37,546 bases of DNA from an uncultured bacterium (GTDB lineage: Bacteria; Verrucomicrobiota; Lentisphaeria; Victivallales; Victivallaceae): the NCBI GenBank assembly GCA_949297015.1, contig CASFRF010000079.1:1-37546 (forward strand), written 5' to 3'. Under the pieces are notes generated by a model, which ran no database searches, was not told where the DNA came from, and saw only the letters and a program-made list of their open reading frames with translations. Below, piece by piece: positions 24,184 to 32,611 of this stretch. The translations under genes were made by a program, and so were the position numbers. How positions within the stretch are numbered: position 1 is the first letter of the stretch; every line of letters starts with the position of its first letter.

Positions 24184-25452
24184 ATGCTGCTGTTCGACCG
24201 CAGGTTCGGTCCGTTGTTCGTGACCCAGTTTCTGGGCGCGTTCAACGACAATTTCCTGAAGGCCGCGCTGCTGGGGATGATCACCTATCAGCTCGGCTAT
24301 TCGTCGGCTGCCGCGACCGCCCTGACCCATCTGGCCATGGGGTTGTTCATCCTGCCCTATTTCCTGTTTTCCGGACTGGCCGGGCAGCTGGCGGACAAGT
24401 TCGACAAGGCGCCCTACTGCCGCTGGATCAAACTCTGGGAGGTCGGTTTGATGCTGCTGGCGGCGCTGGCCTTCCCGCTCCGGTGGGTGGGTGGCTTGTT
24501 CGTACTGCTGTTCCTGATGGGGACGCAGTCGACTTTCTTCAGTCCGGCCAAGTATTCGCTGTTGCCGCAGCAGCTGCGGCCGGAGGAGCTGGTGGCCGGA
24601 AACGCGCTGATCGAGGGCGGGACCTATCTGGCGATCCTGCTGGGCATGCTTGGGGGGAGCCTGACGCCGGGGTTGCCCGGCGGCGTCTGGATCGCCGGCT
24701 CCGTGCTGCTGGTGCTGGCGCTGGGCGGCTATGCCGCGAGCTGGGGAATCCCGGCGGCGCCGCCGCCGGACCGGAATCTGCGACTGAGTTTCGATCCGAT
24801 CGCGGGCAGCTGGCGGCTGCTGCGGACGGTCTGGAAGGCGCCGACGGTGCGTTATACCGTGCTGGCGGTTTCGCTGTTCTGGCTGGTCGGCGCCCTCTAT
24901 GTGGCGCAGCTGACGGCGCTGTGCCGCGAGGTGCTGCGCGGCACCTCGCAGGTACTGGCGCTGGAGCTGGCGGTGTTTTCGATCGGCATCGGAGCGGGCG
25001 CCTGGCTGTGCAAGAAGCTGCTGCGTGGCCGGATCAGCGGGCGCTGGGTCTGGCTGGGGGCCGCGCTGATGATGCCGCCCACGCTCGATCTGTACGGGTT
25101 GCTGCGTGCGGCCGGAGCCGGGAGCTCGCCGGAGCTGCTGAACTTGGCGCAGTTGGCGGTGGAGCCGCTGTTCTACCGGGTGACCGGGGAGCTGCTGCTG
25201 GTGGCCATCGGCGGCGGCATGTATTCGGTGCCGCTGCAGGCGTTGATGCAGCACCGGGCGCCGGAAGCGGAGACGGCGCGGGTGATCGCCGGAAACAATC
25301 TGGTGAACGCCTTGTACATGGCCGCCGGATCGGTGTCGGTGACCGCGTTGATGCGATGGGGCGGCTTTCCGTCGGCAGGGGTGATGCTGCTGCTGCTGGC
25401 GGTGGAGGCGGTCATGTTGGTGTACAGTTGGTGGAATCGTAATCTGGAGTGA
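24184..25452 (+). CDS. MFS transporter, LplT-like (lysophospholipid flipping), 422 aa
   Basis: An inner-membrane major facilitator with about 12 helices. FVTQFLGAFNDNFLKAALLG at the N terminus, LAGQLADKFDKAP between helices 2 and 3, GTQSTFFSPAKYSLLPQ and ELVAGNALIEGGTYLAILLG match LplT proteins, which flip lysophospholipids inward for re-acylation. In many bacteria this domain is fused or adjacent to an acyltransferase and acyl-ACP synthetase (Aas). Here it stands alone, but a PlsC-like acyltransferase lies 3.6 kb downstream in the same direction. The ribosome site is weak; translation may be coupled to purQ. Confidence 0.88.
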   Translation: MLLFDRRFGPLFVTQFLGAFNDNFLKAALLGMITYQLGYSSAAATALTHLAMGLFILPYFLFSGLAGQLADKFDKAPYCRWIKLWEVGLMLLAALAFPLRWVGGLFVLLFLMGTQSTFFSPAKYSLLPQQLRPEELVAGNALIEGGTYLAILLGMLGGSLTPGLPGGVWIAGSVLLVLALGGYAASWGIPAAPPPDRNLRLSFDPIAGSWRLLRTVWKAPTVRYTVLAVSLFWLVGALYVAQLTALCREVLRGTSQVLALELAVFSIGIGAGAWLCKKLLRGRISGRWVWLGAALMMPPTLDLYGLLRAAGAGSSPELLNLAQLAVEPLFYRVTGELLLVAIGGGMYSVPLQALMQHRAPEAETARVIAGNNLVNALYMAAGSVSVTALMRWGGFPSAGVMLLLLAVEAVMLVYSWWNRNLE

Positions 25453-25458
25453 GGAAAA

Positions 25459-26553
25459 ATGCCTTTTGAGAATGGAACGTTTACGGTGAGCGCTTTTGAG
25501 CTGCGCGCCGAATTGCCGGAAAATCTGATCGATCTCTTCGCCGCCAAAAAGGCCGGAACGCTCGACAGCGTGACCGAGGAACCGCAGATCGGCTGGGTCA
25601 CCGGGCGGCATCTGTTGGATACCGCGATCACGCCGGAAAGCGTGAATATGGGCGGTTGCCTCTATCTGCAGCTGCGCAAGGCGGAGCGCAAAATGCCCGC
25701 GTCGCTGCTCAACGCCATCTGTCGCCGCGAGGAACTGGCGTACATGGAGGCCAATCAGGTCGAGTTCGTCCCTTCCAAGATCAAAAAGCTGATCCGGGAG
25801 GATGCGCGCGAAAAGTACCTGGCCAAAATGCCGCCGGCGCTGTCGGCGATCCCGGTGGTGATGGATCCGGTGGAGAAGATGATCTACGTGGGCGCCGGGT
25901 CCACCGCCCAGATCGAGCTGTTCATCGAGCAGTTTTATCAGACGGTGAAGGTCGAGCCGCTGCCGGTGAATCCGGGGTACCTGCTGGAGAAGCTGTTTCA
26001 GGTGACCGAGGCGAGCTTTCCGCATCTCAATTTGATCGATCAGGAGGATGAGGAGGCGACCACCGGGCGGGATTTCCTGACCTGGCTCTGGTATTTCAGC
26101 GAACAGTCGGAGGAGAAGCTCCAGCTCGAGCAGTTCGGCGAATTCGATCTGTTGATCGAGGGACCGCTGACCTTCGCCTACGGCTCGGAGGCGCGCGGCG
26201 CACAGGAGGTGTCGCTGAAGAAGGGGGACAGCCCGCTGCGCAGCGCCGAGGCCAAGGCGGCGCTGGCCTCGGGCAAGAAGCTCAAAAAGGCCAAGCTGAC
26301 GCTGACCCGCGGCAACGAGTTCTGGAGTTGCACCTTCGACGCCGATCGCTTCGCCTTCGGCTCGGTGAAACTGCCGGAGGGCGACGAGATGAATCCCGAG
26401 GAGCGGTTCGCCGAACGTATGCAGAGTCTTTTGATCTTCAAACTGGCGATCGAAGGCTTCTTCCGGAAGTATGCCGAATTGATGCTGGCCATGGATTACC
26501 CCGAACACGAGAAGAAACTGCGGGCCTGGGCCGCCGATCGCGACGCCCTGTAG
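25459..26553 (+). CDS. RdgC-like recombination-associated protein, 364 aa
   Basis: A soluble, highly charged protein that resembles RdgC by pattern: an early GWV segment (QIGWVTGRHLL), a strand rich in LQLRKAERKMP, a Lys-rich helix before LPxALS-like PPALSAIPVVMDP, a segment like the RdgC centre (MIYVGAGSTAQIELFIEQF) and PLPVNPG. RdgC forms a DNA-encircling ring that limits RecA loading. E. coli RdgC is 303 residues; this one is longer by about 60, mainly in the C-terminal half (EARGAQEVSLKKG onward). The call is by eye and moderate. TGAGGAAAAATG gives a clear start. recN is next downstream, which supports a recombination role. Confidence 0.68.
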   Translation: MPFENGTFTVSAFELRAELPENLIDLFAAKKAGTLDSVTEEPQIGWVTGRHLLDTAITPESVNMGGCLYLQLRKAERKMPASLLNAICRREELAYMEANQVEFVPSKIKKLIREDAREKYLAKMPPALSAIPVVMDPVEKMIYVGAGSTAQIELFIEQFYQTVKVEPLPVNPGYLLEKLFQVTEASFPHLNLIDQEDEEATTGRDFLTWLWYFSEQSEEKLQLEQFGEFDLLIEGPLTFAYGSEARGAQEVSLKKGDSPLRSAEAKAALASGKKLKKAKLTLTRGNEFWSCTFDADRFAFGSVKLPEGDEMNPEERFAERMQSLLIFKLAIEGFFRKYAELMLAMDYPEHEKKLRAWAADRDAL

Positions 26554-26575
26554 GAGTTGTGGACCGCCCCCCGTT

Positions 26576-28240
26576 ATGTTTCAATACCTTAAAATAGCCG
26601 ATCTGGCGCTGATCGAGCGGGCTGAAGTGGAGTTCGGTCCCGGCTTCAACGTGATCACCGGCGAGAGCGGAGCCGGGAAGTCGGTGCTGCTCAGCGCTTT
26701 GACGTTGCTGCTGGGCGGCCGCGCCGACAAGGGCGTGATCCGGACCGGGGCCCGGCGCTGCGAGCTGGCCGGGATTCTGACCGTGCCGCCCGCGCTGCGG
26801 TCGGCGGTGGAGCAGATCCTGGCGGCGGCGGGAATCGCACCGGAGCCCGGTTCGGAGGTGCAGCTGCGTCGGACCATTACCGAGAGTTCGACCCGGTTTT
26901 TCCTCAACGATACGCCGGTCACCGCGCAGCTGATCCGCAAACTGGCGGCACTGCTGGTCGATGTGCAGACGGTCCATGAGCAAGGCGCGCTGATTCACCG
27001 CTCGGAACAGCTGCGGCTGCTCGACCGCTACGCCGGGGCGGAAGCGCTGCGCGAAGCCTGCGCGGAGCTCTGCCGCCGGCGGCGGGAACTGGCCGAGGCG
27101 TGCGAGGCGTTTGCCGCCGGTCGGCCTTCGGCGGTGGAGGCCGAACATCTGGAGCTGGTGGTACAGGAGATCGAACGGGTCAATCCGGTTCCCGGCGAGG
27201 ATGAGGAACTGACCGCGCGCCATCGGCTGGCGGCCCACGCCCGCGAAGTGCTCGAAGTCAGCGCCCGGGCCGTGGCCTGGTTGAACGACTCGGAGGAGTC
27301 GATCCGCGACCGGCTGGCCGCGGTCTACCGCGAGTTGCAGAAGTTGTCCGGCCTGGACGAGGCCGGGACCGGAGAGCTCCTGACCGCCTGTGATTTGTTG
27401 CTGGAGGGCGTGGATGAGTTGGCGACCGGAGTCTCGGCGCTGGGGGAGAAGGTCGAGCTCGACGAGGCCGCTTTTGCGGAACTGGAGTCCCGGTTGAGCG
27501 CACTCCATACCCTGAAACGACGCTACGGGCCGTCACTTGAACAGGTGCTGGCCACCGCCGACGAGGCCCGGCGTCACCTGGAGGATTACCGGACCGCCGA
27601 TGCCCGGCTGACCGAATTCGCCGCGCGCGACGCCGAACTGCTGGCGGAGTTGAAGGCGAAGGCGGCGGAACTTTCGCAACGGCGGCGGCAGGGGGTCGGG
27701 ACCTTCCTGGCCGAGGCGCGGCGGGTGCTGACGCAACTGGGCTTCGGACGGGCCGAGTTGAGCGCCGAATTCACCCCGGTGGAGCCGGGGCCCGCCGGGC
27801 AGGAGCAGTTGGAGTTGCTGTTTTCCGCCAATCCCGGCGAGACGCCCCGCCCGCTGCGGCGGATCGCCAGCAGCGGCGAACTCTCGCGGCTGATGCTGGC
27901 CTTGAAGACGGTGCTGGCCGACGCCGACGCGGTGCCGGTGGTGATCTTCGACGAGATCGACCGGAACATCGGCGGCGAGACCGCCAACGAGGTGGGGCGG
28001 ATGCTCCGGGAGTTGGGGGGGCGGCATCAGGTATTGTGTATTTCGCATCTGGCGCAGGTGGCGGCCCGGGGGCACGAACACTTCCGGGTGGTCAAGCAGC
28101 TGGAGTCGGGACGGATGGTGTCACGGATCGGGGCGCTGACCGGAGCGGAGCGGGTCGGAGAGCTCGCGCGTATGCTCGGCGGCGGCGCGGCGGCGCTGGA
28201 ACACGCCCGGGTGCTGGCGCAGGAGGAAGCTGAATCATGA
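26576..28240 (+). CDS. recN: DNA repair protein RecN, 554 aa
   Basis: An SMC-like ATPase for double-strand break repair. Walker A GESGAGKS lies near residue 28; two coiled-coil arms flank a short centre (about 150-360); the ABC signature SSGELSRLMLALK and Walker B VVIFDEIDRNIGG sit near the C terminus, then QVLCISHLAQVAA. E. coli has DEIDVGISG where this protein has DEIDRNIGG. Length equals E. coli RecN. The start at 26576 has only a distant AGGAG. No LexA-type box is visible in the 22-base gap. The stop overlaps the DUF89 start (ATGA). Confidence 0.96.
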   Translation: MFQYLKIADLALIERAEVEFGPGFNVITGESGAGKSVLLSALTLLLGGRADKGVIRTGARRCELAGILTVPPALRSAVEQILAAAGIAPEPGSEVQLRRTITESSTRFFLNDTPVTAQLIRKLAALLVDVQTVHEQGALIHRSEQLRLLDRYAGAEALREACAELCRRRRELAEACEAFAAGRPSAVEAEHLELVVQEIERVNPVPGEDEELTARHRLAAHAREVLEVSARAVAWLNDSEESIRDRLAAVYRELQKLSGLDEAGTGELLTACDLLLEGVDELATGVSALGEKVELDEAAFAELESRLSALHTLKRRYGPSLEQVLATADEARRHLEDYRTADARLTEFAARDAELLAELKAKAAELSQRRRQGVGTFLAEARRVLTQLGFGRAELSAEFTPVEPGPAGQEQLELLFSANPGETPRPLRRIASSGELSRLMLALKTVLADADAVPVVIFDEIDRNIGGETANEVGRMLRELGGRHQVLCISHLAQVAARGHEHFRVVKQLESGRMVSRIGALTGAERVGELARMLGGGAAALEHARVLAQEEAES

Positions 28241-29088
28241 GAGTCGGAATTGACTGTTACGGTTGCATTATCAATCAGCTGGCCGGACTGGTGCGACAGG
28301 CGGAGCCCACGGTGGAGGGCCAGCGGGCGTTGATGCGGGAATTTCTGAAACAGGTCCTCGCCGCGGATGAGGAGACCACCCCGCCGGAGTTCGCCGCCTG
28401 CTTCCATCGCGAAGTGCGCCGACGGACCGGTGTGGCCGATCCTTTCCGGCGGGAGAAGGACCGCTCGACCGAGCTGGCGCTGGCGCTGCTGCCGGAGTTG
28501 ACCGCGGAACTGGCCCGGCGCGGCGACGACTTCGTCAGCTTGCTGAAACTGGTGATCGGCGGCAATATCATCGATTTCGGCGTGGATCCGAAGTTCGATC
28601 TGGCCCGGGCCGAAGCGCGAATCCGGGAGGTTTTCGAGCTGCCGCTCGATTTGACGGCGGCGGCGCGGCTGGAGGCCGCGCTGGATCGGGCTCAGTCGGT
28701 GTTCTACATGCTGGACAACTGCGGCGAGGCGGTGTTCGACCGGCTGCTGATCGACCGCTACCGCGACAAGATCACGGTGGGGGTGCGCGGCGGTCCGATT
28801 CTGAACGACGTGACCCGGCGGGAACTGGAGCCTTCGGGCATCCGGGGGGTCCGGGTGGTCGATACCGGCGACGACGCGCCCGGCGTGTCGCTGCGCCGCA
28901 GCAGTCCGGAGTTTGTCCGGGCCCTCACCTCCGCGGAGCTGGTGGTGGCCAAGGGGCAGGGCAACTATGAGTCGCTGGACCGGTATGAGCGGCCGATTTT
29001 CTTTTTGTTACGGGTGAAATGCCCGGTGGTGGCGCGGGTGCTGAATGAGCCATTGGGTGCGCTGAAGATTGCAGGACGGAATCTTTGA
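28237..29088 (+). CDS. DUF89/ARMT1-like damage-control phosphatase, 283 aa
   Basis: A metal-dependent phosphatase of the DUF89 family, thought to clear damaged or excess phosphometabolites such as sugar phosphates. CYGC (residues 7-10) is the N-terminal Cys pair of the prokaryotic subgroup. GGNIIDFG, MLDNCGEAVFDRLLI, GGPILNDVT and VVAKGQGNYESL are family motifs, the DN and D residues being metal ligands; FLLRVKC ends the fold. Substrate unknown. AGGAGGA lies upstream, and the start overlaps recN. It is followed by the acyltransferase with no real gap. Confidence 0.9.
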   Translation: MRVGIDCYGCIINQLAGLVRQAEPTVEGQRALMREFLKQVLAADEETTPPEFAACFHREVRRRTGVADPFRREKDRSTELALALLPELTAELARRGDDFVSLLKLVIGGNIIDFGVDPKFDLARAEARIREVFELPLDLTAAARLEAALDRAQSVFYMLDNCGEAVFDRLLIDRYRDKITVGVRGGPILNDVTRRELEPSGIRGVRVVDTGDDAPGVSLRRSSPEFVRALTSAELVVAKGQGNYESLDRYERPIFFLLRVKCPVVARVLNEPLGALKIAGRNL

Positions 29089-29093
29089 GGGAG

Positions 29094-29903
29094 ATGCAGA
29101 AACGTATGACGATCGGTAAAAATTTGTTTCCGGAGGACACCTATGATACTCCGGCTACCCACCGCCGGAAATGGCAGGACCGGATCTTCGGCAACAGCCG
29201 GTTTTACTTTTACTGGCACAATGTCGATGTCTTCCGGCGGACCGGCAACTGTGCGGCCCGCGGCGAGCTCACCGGTGAACGTCAGATCGAATTCTCCAAC
29301 GAGAACTTCCGGCTGGTCGAGGACTGCGGCGGCCGGATCCATCTGCGCGGCCTCGACCACCTCCGGGCGCTGGAGGGCCGTGCCGTGGTGATTATAAGCA
29401 ACCATATGAGCCTGCTGGAGACGGCGCTGCTGCACGCCATCGTGCGGCCGCATCTGGACTTCACCTTTGTGATCAAGGAGTCGCTGTTCAAAGTGCCGTG
29501 GTTCGGGCACATCATGCGGGCGCTGAAGGCGATTCCCGTGGGGCGGAATAACCCCCGAGAGGATCTCAAAACCGTACTGACCGAAGGCCGGCGCACGCTG
29601 GCGGAGGGCCGTTCGATCATCCTCTTCCCGCAGGCCACACGTACCGAACGGTTCGATCCCGAGAACTTCAATTCGATCGGAATCAAGCTGGCCCGTTCGG
29701 CCGGTGTGCCGGTGCTGCCGCTGGCCTTGAAGACCGATTTTCTGGGCAACGGCCGGCTGTTCCGGGACTTCGGACCGGTTCACCGGGAGCGCGACGTCCA
29801 TTTGGAGTTCGCCGCCCCGCTGACGGTCTCCGGGCAGGGGCGCGAGGAGTTGCAGCAGGTGATCGATTTCATCAACGACCGGTTGACCGTTTGGGGCCGG
29901 TGA
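29094..29903 (+). CDS. PlsC-like 1-acylglycerol-3-phosphate acyltransferase family, 269 aa
   Basis: A membrane-surface lysophospholipid acyltransferase. Motif I is NHMSLLET, i.e. H-x4-E in place of the usual H-x4-D, and motif III is FPQATRTE, with Gln where FPEGTR has Glu. VIKESLFKVPWFG and PVLPLALKTDFLG are the other motifs. It has no strong N-terminal membrane helix. Glu in motif I is known in some PlsC-like groups, so it may still be active. Three starts are possible (TTG 29085, ATG 29094, ATG 29106); the middle one is a compromise. It could acylate what the LplT-like protein brings in. Confidence 0.88.
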   Translation: MQKRMTIGKNLFPEDTYDTPATHRRKWQDRIFGNSRFYFYWHNVDVFRRTGNCAARGELTGERQIEFSNENFRLVEDCGGRIHLRGLDHLRALEGRAVVIISNHMSLLETALLHAIVRPHLDFTFVIKESLFKVPWFGHIMRALKAIPVGRNNPREDLKTVLTEGRRTLAEGRSIILFPQATRTERFDPENFNSIGIKLARSAGVPVLPLALKTDFLGNGRLFRDFGPVHRERDVHLEFAAPLTVSGQGREELQQVIDFINDRLTVWGR

Positions 29904-29911
29904 CCGGGCGC

Positions 29912-29937
29912 CCCGGACCGGGGCGTTCCGGTCCGGG
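29912..29937. terminator. Convergent hairpin between acyltransferase and GH116 genes
   Basis: An 8-bp perfect stem (29912-29919 with 29930-29937) with a 10-base loop lies in the 42-base gap between convergent genes. No T run follows, so termination is likely weak or bidirectional. Confidence 0.4.
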
Positions 29938-29945
29938 TTCGGACT

Positions 29946-32516
29946 TCACCGCAGCGTCAGCAGTTCCCCGGCCCCGAGCTTCAGCGCCGGTGTGAACCGG
30001 ACGCCGTCGTCCAGCTGGAAGGCGACCGCTTCGCCGTTGTGCTCCACCCGGCTCCAGGTGCCGGGCACCCGCAACTGCCGGAGTTCGAGTTCGCCGTAGA
30101 GCAATGCCAGCTCCAGACCGGTGTCCGTGCGCCGGAATTCGCCCCAAGCCCCGTCGACGCTCCAGAAGTAACGGACCTCGCCCGGCAGCTTCGGATCGAA
30201 GCCGATCATGCCGCGCGTCAGGTCGAATTGGAAGCCGCTGAAGGCCGGGAGCAGGGCGAAGGAGGCCATGCTCCGGGCGTAGTTGCTGCCGCATTCGATC
30301 TCGTTCCAGGGATTGCGTTTGCACCCGTCGTAGCGGCTGCGGATGGCCGCTGCCACCTCGGTGGCGCGGTCGAGCCGGCCGCACAGCGCCAGATGGGCGG
30401 CGTAGGCCCACTCCTGACCGTGGAAGGTCTCGGTGGAGTAGGGCGCGGGGATCACCGGTCGGTCCGCGGCATGGGGCCAGGTGCAGAGGATCACGCCTTT
30501 TTCGTCGTTGACGCAGTAGTTGCGCCAGGTGTTGGAGAACTCACGCATACAGCGGAAGTTGTAGCGGTAGATCGCATCCAGGTTCTTCCGGGTCTGCTCC
30601 GGATCGAGCACTTCGCCGAGTCCGTACAGCGTGGCGTAGAACTGGGCCAGCGGCGCATCCAGCGCGCAGCCGCCGCGGCCAAACTGATACTTGAGCTGGC
30701 CGTGTTCTTCATCCCAGTAGCCCTCGCGGGCGTTGCCGTGGTCGGTGTAGCCGGTCAGCTGGGACTCATCGTCCAGCTGCACGTCCTGGAAGTAGAATTC
30801 GCCGTTGAAGAGATGGCGATCGGTGTACTCCTTGCCCTGATGGAACAGCTTCCGGCAGAGCTCGGCGAACTCGGTGTCGCCGAAGGTGTCGGCCATTTCC
30901 GCGGCCGCCTTGAGCGCGCCGAGGTAGTGGGCGTTCAAGTAGCCGCTGGGTCCGAAGAATTCGACGTCCAGCGTATTGTGCTGCCGCCCGGTCAGCACTC
31001 CGGTCCGCTCCGGATCCCAGCGGTCGTAGTTCCGGGGGCTCCAGGCGTATTCGATGGTCCGCTTGATGATCGGATAGAGACGCTTGAGCCAGTCGGTCCG
31101 GCCGGAGATTTTCCACTCGCGGTAGCTCTTCATCACTTCGCCGAAGGCGCCGTCGACACAAGGGCGGAAGTCCTCGACCTTCGCCTTGCGTCCGAGCGGC
31201 AGCTTGAGCCGGAAATGGGCCCCGCCGTTCTCGTCGACGTTGTACAGATACTGCGCATCGCGCAGGGTCCGCTCCAGATCCGGAAACAGGAAGGGGAGCG
31301 CCTGCGCGTAGTTCCAGACATGGGAGCAGCTGCCCTGACAGCTGCCCCAGGAGCTGCCGAGCCCCTCCCAGCCGTAGAAGGTTCCGTCCTCCAGCCGCAG
31401 ACAAGTGGCGGTCCGCAGGGTGGAGAGATTGGCCGAAACGCCGTCCAGCACCGCCGGCGGCAGGCTCGAACGGAACAGCGCATCGTGAAAGTCGAAGGTG
31501 TCACGCCGCAACCGGTCGAAGTGTTCAAAGGCGTAGACTCCCCCTTCGGCGGCGGAGTGCTGCAAGGTGGCGTAATAGTTGAGCCAGTGATTCACCAGCC
31601 GCTCGCGCCAGCACTGTTCATCGGCGTCGTGGTCGAAGTTGCCGCGCCGGTTGGGAATATGCCAGGAGAGGATGAAGCAAGTGGTCTTCCGCTCGCCCGG
31701 GGCCAGCCGGAAGTGGGCGGCGAGCAGTCCGGTATCGGTGGGGGTGCGCTCGGTCCGGCTCTCGTATTGGCGGTTGCGGAAGGGACCGGGTTGCAGCAGA
31801 TCGTAGTAGTAGACCTCGAGCATATCGCACCAGCCGCCGCGGAACAAATACTCTTGATACGAGATTTCCGTCGCATCGGTGGTGAGCGCCAGTTCGCCGT
31901 ACGGCTGCGCCCGCGGATCGCCGCCGTGACTCAGCAGCAGCTGGTGCAGCTTGCCGGTCTTCTCCACCCGGTTGCTGGCCTCGGCGGTCTGGAAGGGGTT
32001 GCTCAGCACCCCGGTGAGGGCGAAGTCGCAGGTCGCCCCGGAGACGTTTTCGATGGTGATTTCAAAGATGGCCAGCGGCCGGCTGGAATCTTCGGAGTTG
32101 CTGGGGATGAAGGGGCTCCAGGCCAGGATTTCCGCCCGGGCCGGAGCGTCGGGGTCGGAGAGTTTGACGCGGGCCAGCGGAAACTCTCCGAGAAAGGAGT
32201 GGTCGCGGAAATGCTGCATGCCGCAGAGCGTCTCCCGCCGGGGGCCCCAGCCGAAGCCCCAGAAGCCGCCCTCGCGCTGCGGAATTCCGGTGTAGGGCGG
32301 CGGCAGATCGCCGTGCAGGACCCGGGCGTCGATCACCTGCCCGTCGCGTTCGGTGCGCAGCGCGAAGTGGGTCAGACCGTTCAGGGAGTTTTTGTTGGCG
32401 TTGTTGAAGATCTCCCAGTCGAGCAGCCGGCCGTTGCCGCCGAGTCCGACGCTGCCGGTGCCGATTCCCCCGAGCGGGAACGAGATTTGCGAAGTTTGCA
32501 TTCCGGTATAAAGCAT
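29946..32516 (-). CDS. GH116-family glycoside hydrolase (GBA2-like), 856 aa
   Basis: A beta-glucosidase/xylosidase or glucosylceramidase-like enzyme. The N-terminal beta domain starts PLGGIGTGSVGLGG (residues 14-27); the (alpha/alpha)6 catalytic domain begins around residue 360. Glu519 in NTLDVEFFG is the probable nucleophile. Asp620 in ALDAPLAQFYA is the probable acid/base by motif, though the gap between the two is shorter than in human GBA2. There is no signal peptide, so it is probably cytoplasmic and acts on imported oligosaccharides or glycosides. GGAGG before 32516 supports the start. A divergent AraC-type regulator shares its promoter region and is its likely controller. Confidence 0.92.
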   Translation of the reverse strand: MLYTGMQTSQISFPLGGIGTGSVGLGGNGRLLDWEIFNNANKNSLNGLTHFALRTERDGQVIDARVLHGDLPPPYTGIPQREGGFWGFGWGPRRETLCGMQHFRDHSFLGEFPLARVKLSDPDAPARAEILAWSPFIPSNSEDSSRPLAIFEITIENVSGATCDFALTGVLSNPFQTAEASNRVEKTGKLHQLLLSHGGDPRAQPYGELALTTDATEISYQEYLFRGGWCDMLEVYYYDLLQPGPFRNRQYESRTERTPTDTGLLAAHFRLAPGERKTTCFILSWHIPNRRGNFDHDADEQCWRERLVNHWLNYYATLQHSAAEGGVYAFEHFDRLRRDTFDFHDALFRSSLPPAVLDGVSANLSTLRTATCLRLEDGTFYGWEGLGSSWGSCQGSCSHVWNYAQALPFLFPDLERTLRDAQYLYNVDENGGAHFRLKLPLGRKAKVEDFRPCVDGAFGEVMKSYREWKISGRTDWLKRLYPIIKRTIEYAWSPRNYDRWDPERTGVLTGRQHNTLDVEFFGPSGYLNAHYLGALKAAAEMADTFGDTEFAELCRKLFHQGKEYTDRHLFNGEFYFQDVQLDDESQLTGYTDHGNAREGYWDEEHGQLKYQFGRGGCALDAPLAQFYATLYGLGEVLDPEQTRKNLDAIYRYNFRCMREFSNTWRNYCVNDEKGVILCTWPHAADRPVIPAPYSTETFHGQEWAYAAHLALCGRLDRATEVAAAIRSRYDGCKRNPWNEIECGSNYARSMASFALLPAFSGFQFDLTRGMIGFDPKLPGEVRYFWSVDGAWGEFRRTDTGLELALLYGELELRQLRVPGTWSRVEHNGEAVAFQLDDGVRFTPALKLGAGELLTLR

Positions 32517-32527
32517 AAAACCTCCAC

Positions 32528-32581
32528 TTGCAGTTTGGTGAATCGCGATTATAGTATAGCCGAAAAAAATGGAGAAAACAA
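32528..32581. promoter_or_regulatory. Overlapping divergent promoters with palindromic operator candidate
   Basis: Plus strand (AraC gene): TTGCAG (32528-32533), 16 bp, TATAGT (32550-32555). Minus strand (GH116 gene): TTGTTT (32576-32581), 17 bp, TATACT (32553-32558). The two -10 boxes overlap, so both cannot be occupied at once. A perfect palindrome AATCGCGATT (32541-32550) lies in the plus-strand spacer and could be a regulator site. Confidence 0.6.
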
Positions 32582-32611
32582 TGCAACTTCAAGCTCGGAG
32601 TTTATCTTTTT

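Noticed and set aside
22363..26508. A 1381-codon open frame on the minus strand
   Set aside because: It lies opposite argJ, purQ, the LplT-like gene and the RdgC-like gene, all with clear motifs; its Gln/His/Arg-rich sequence is a GC-bias shadow.
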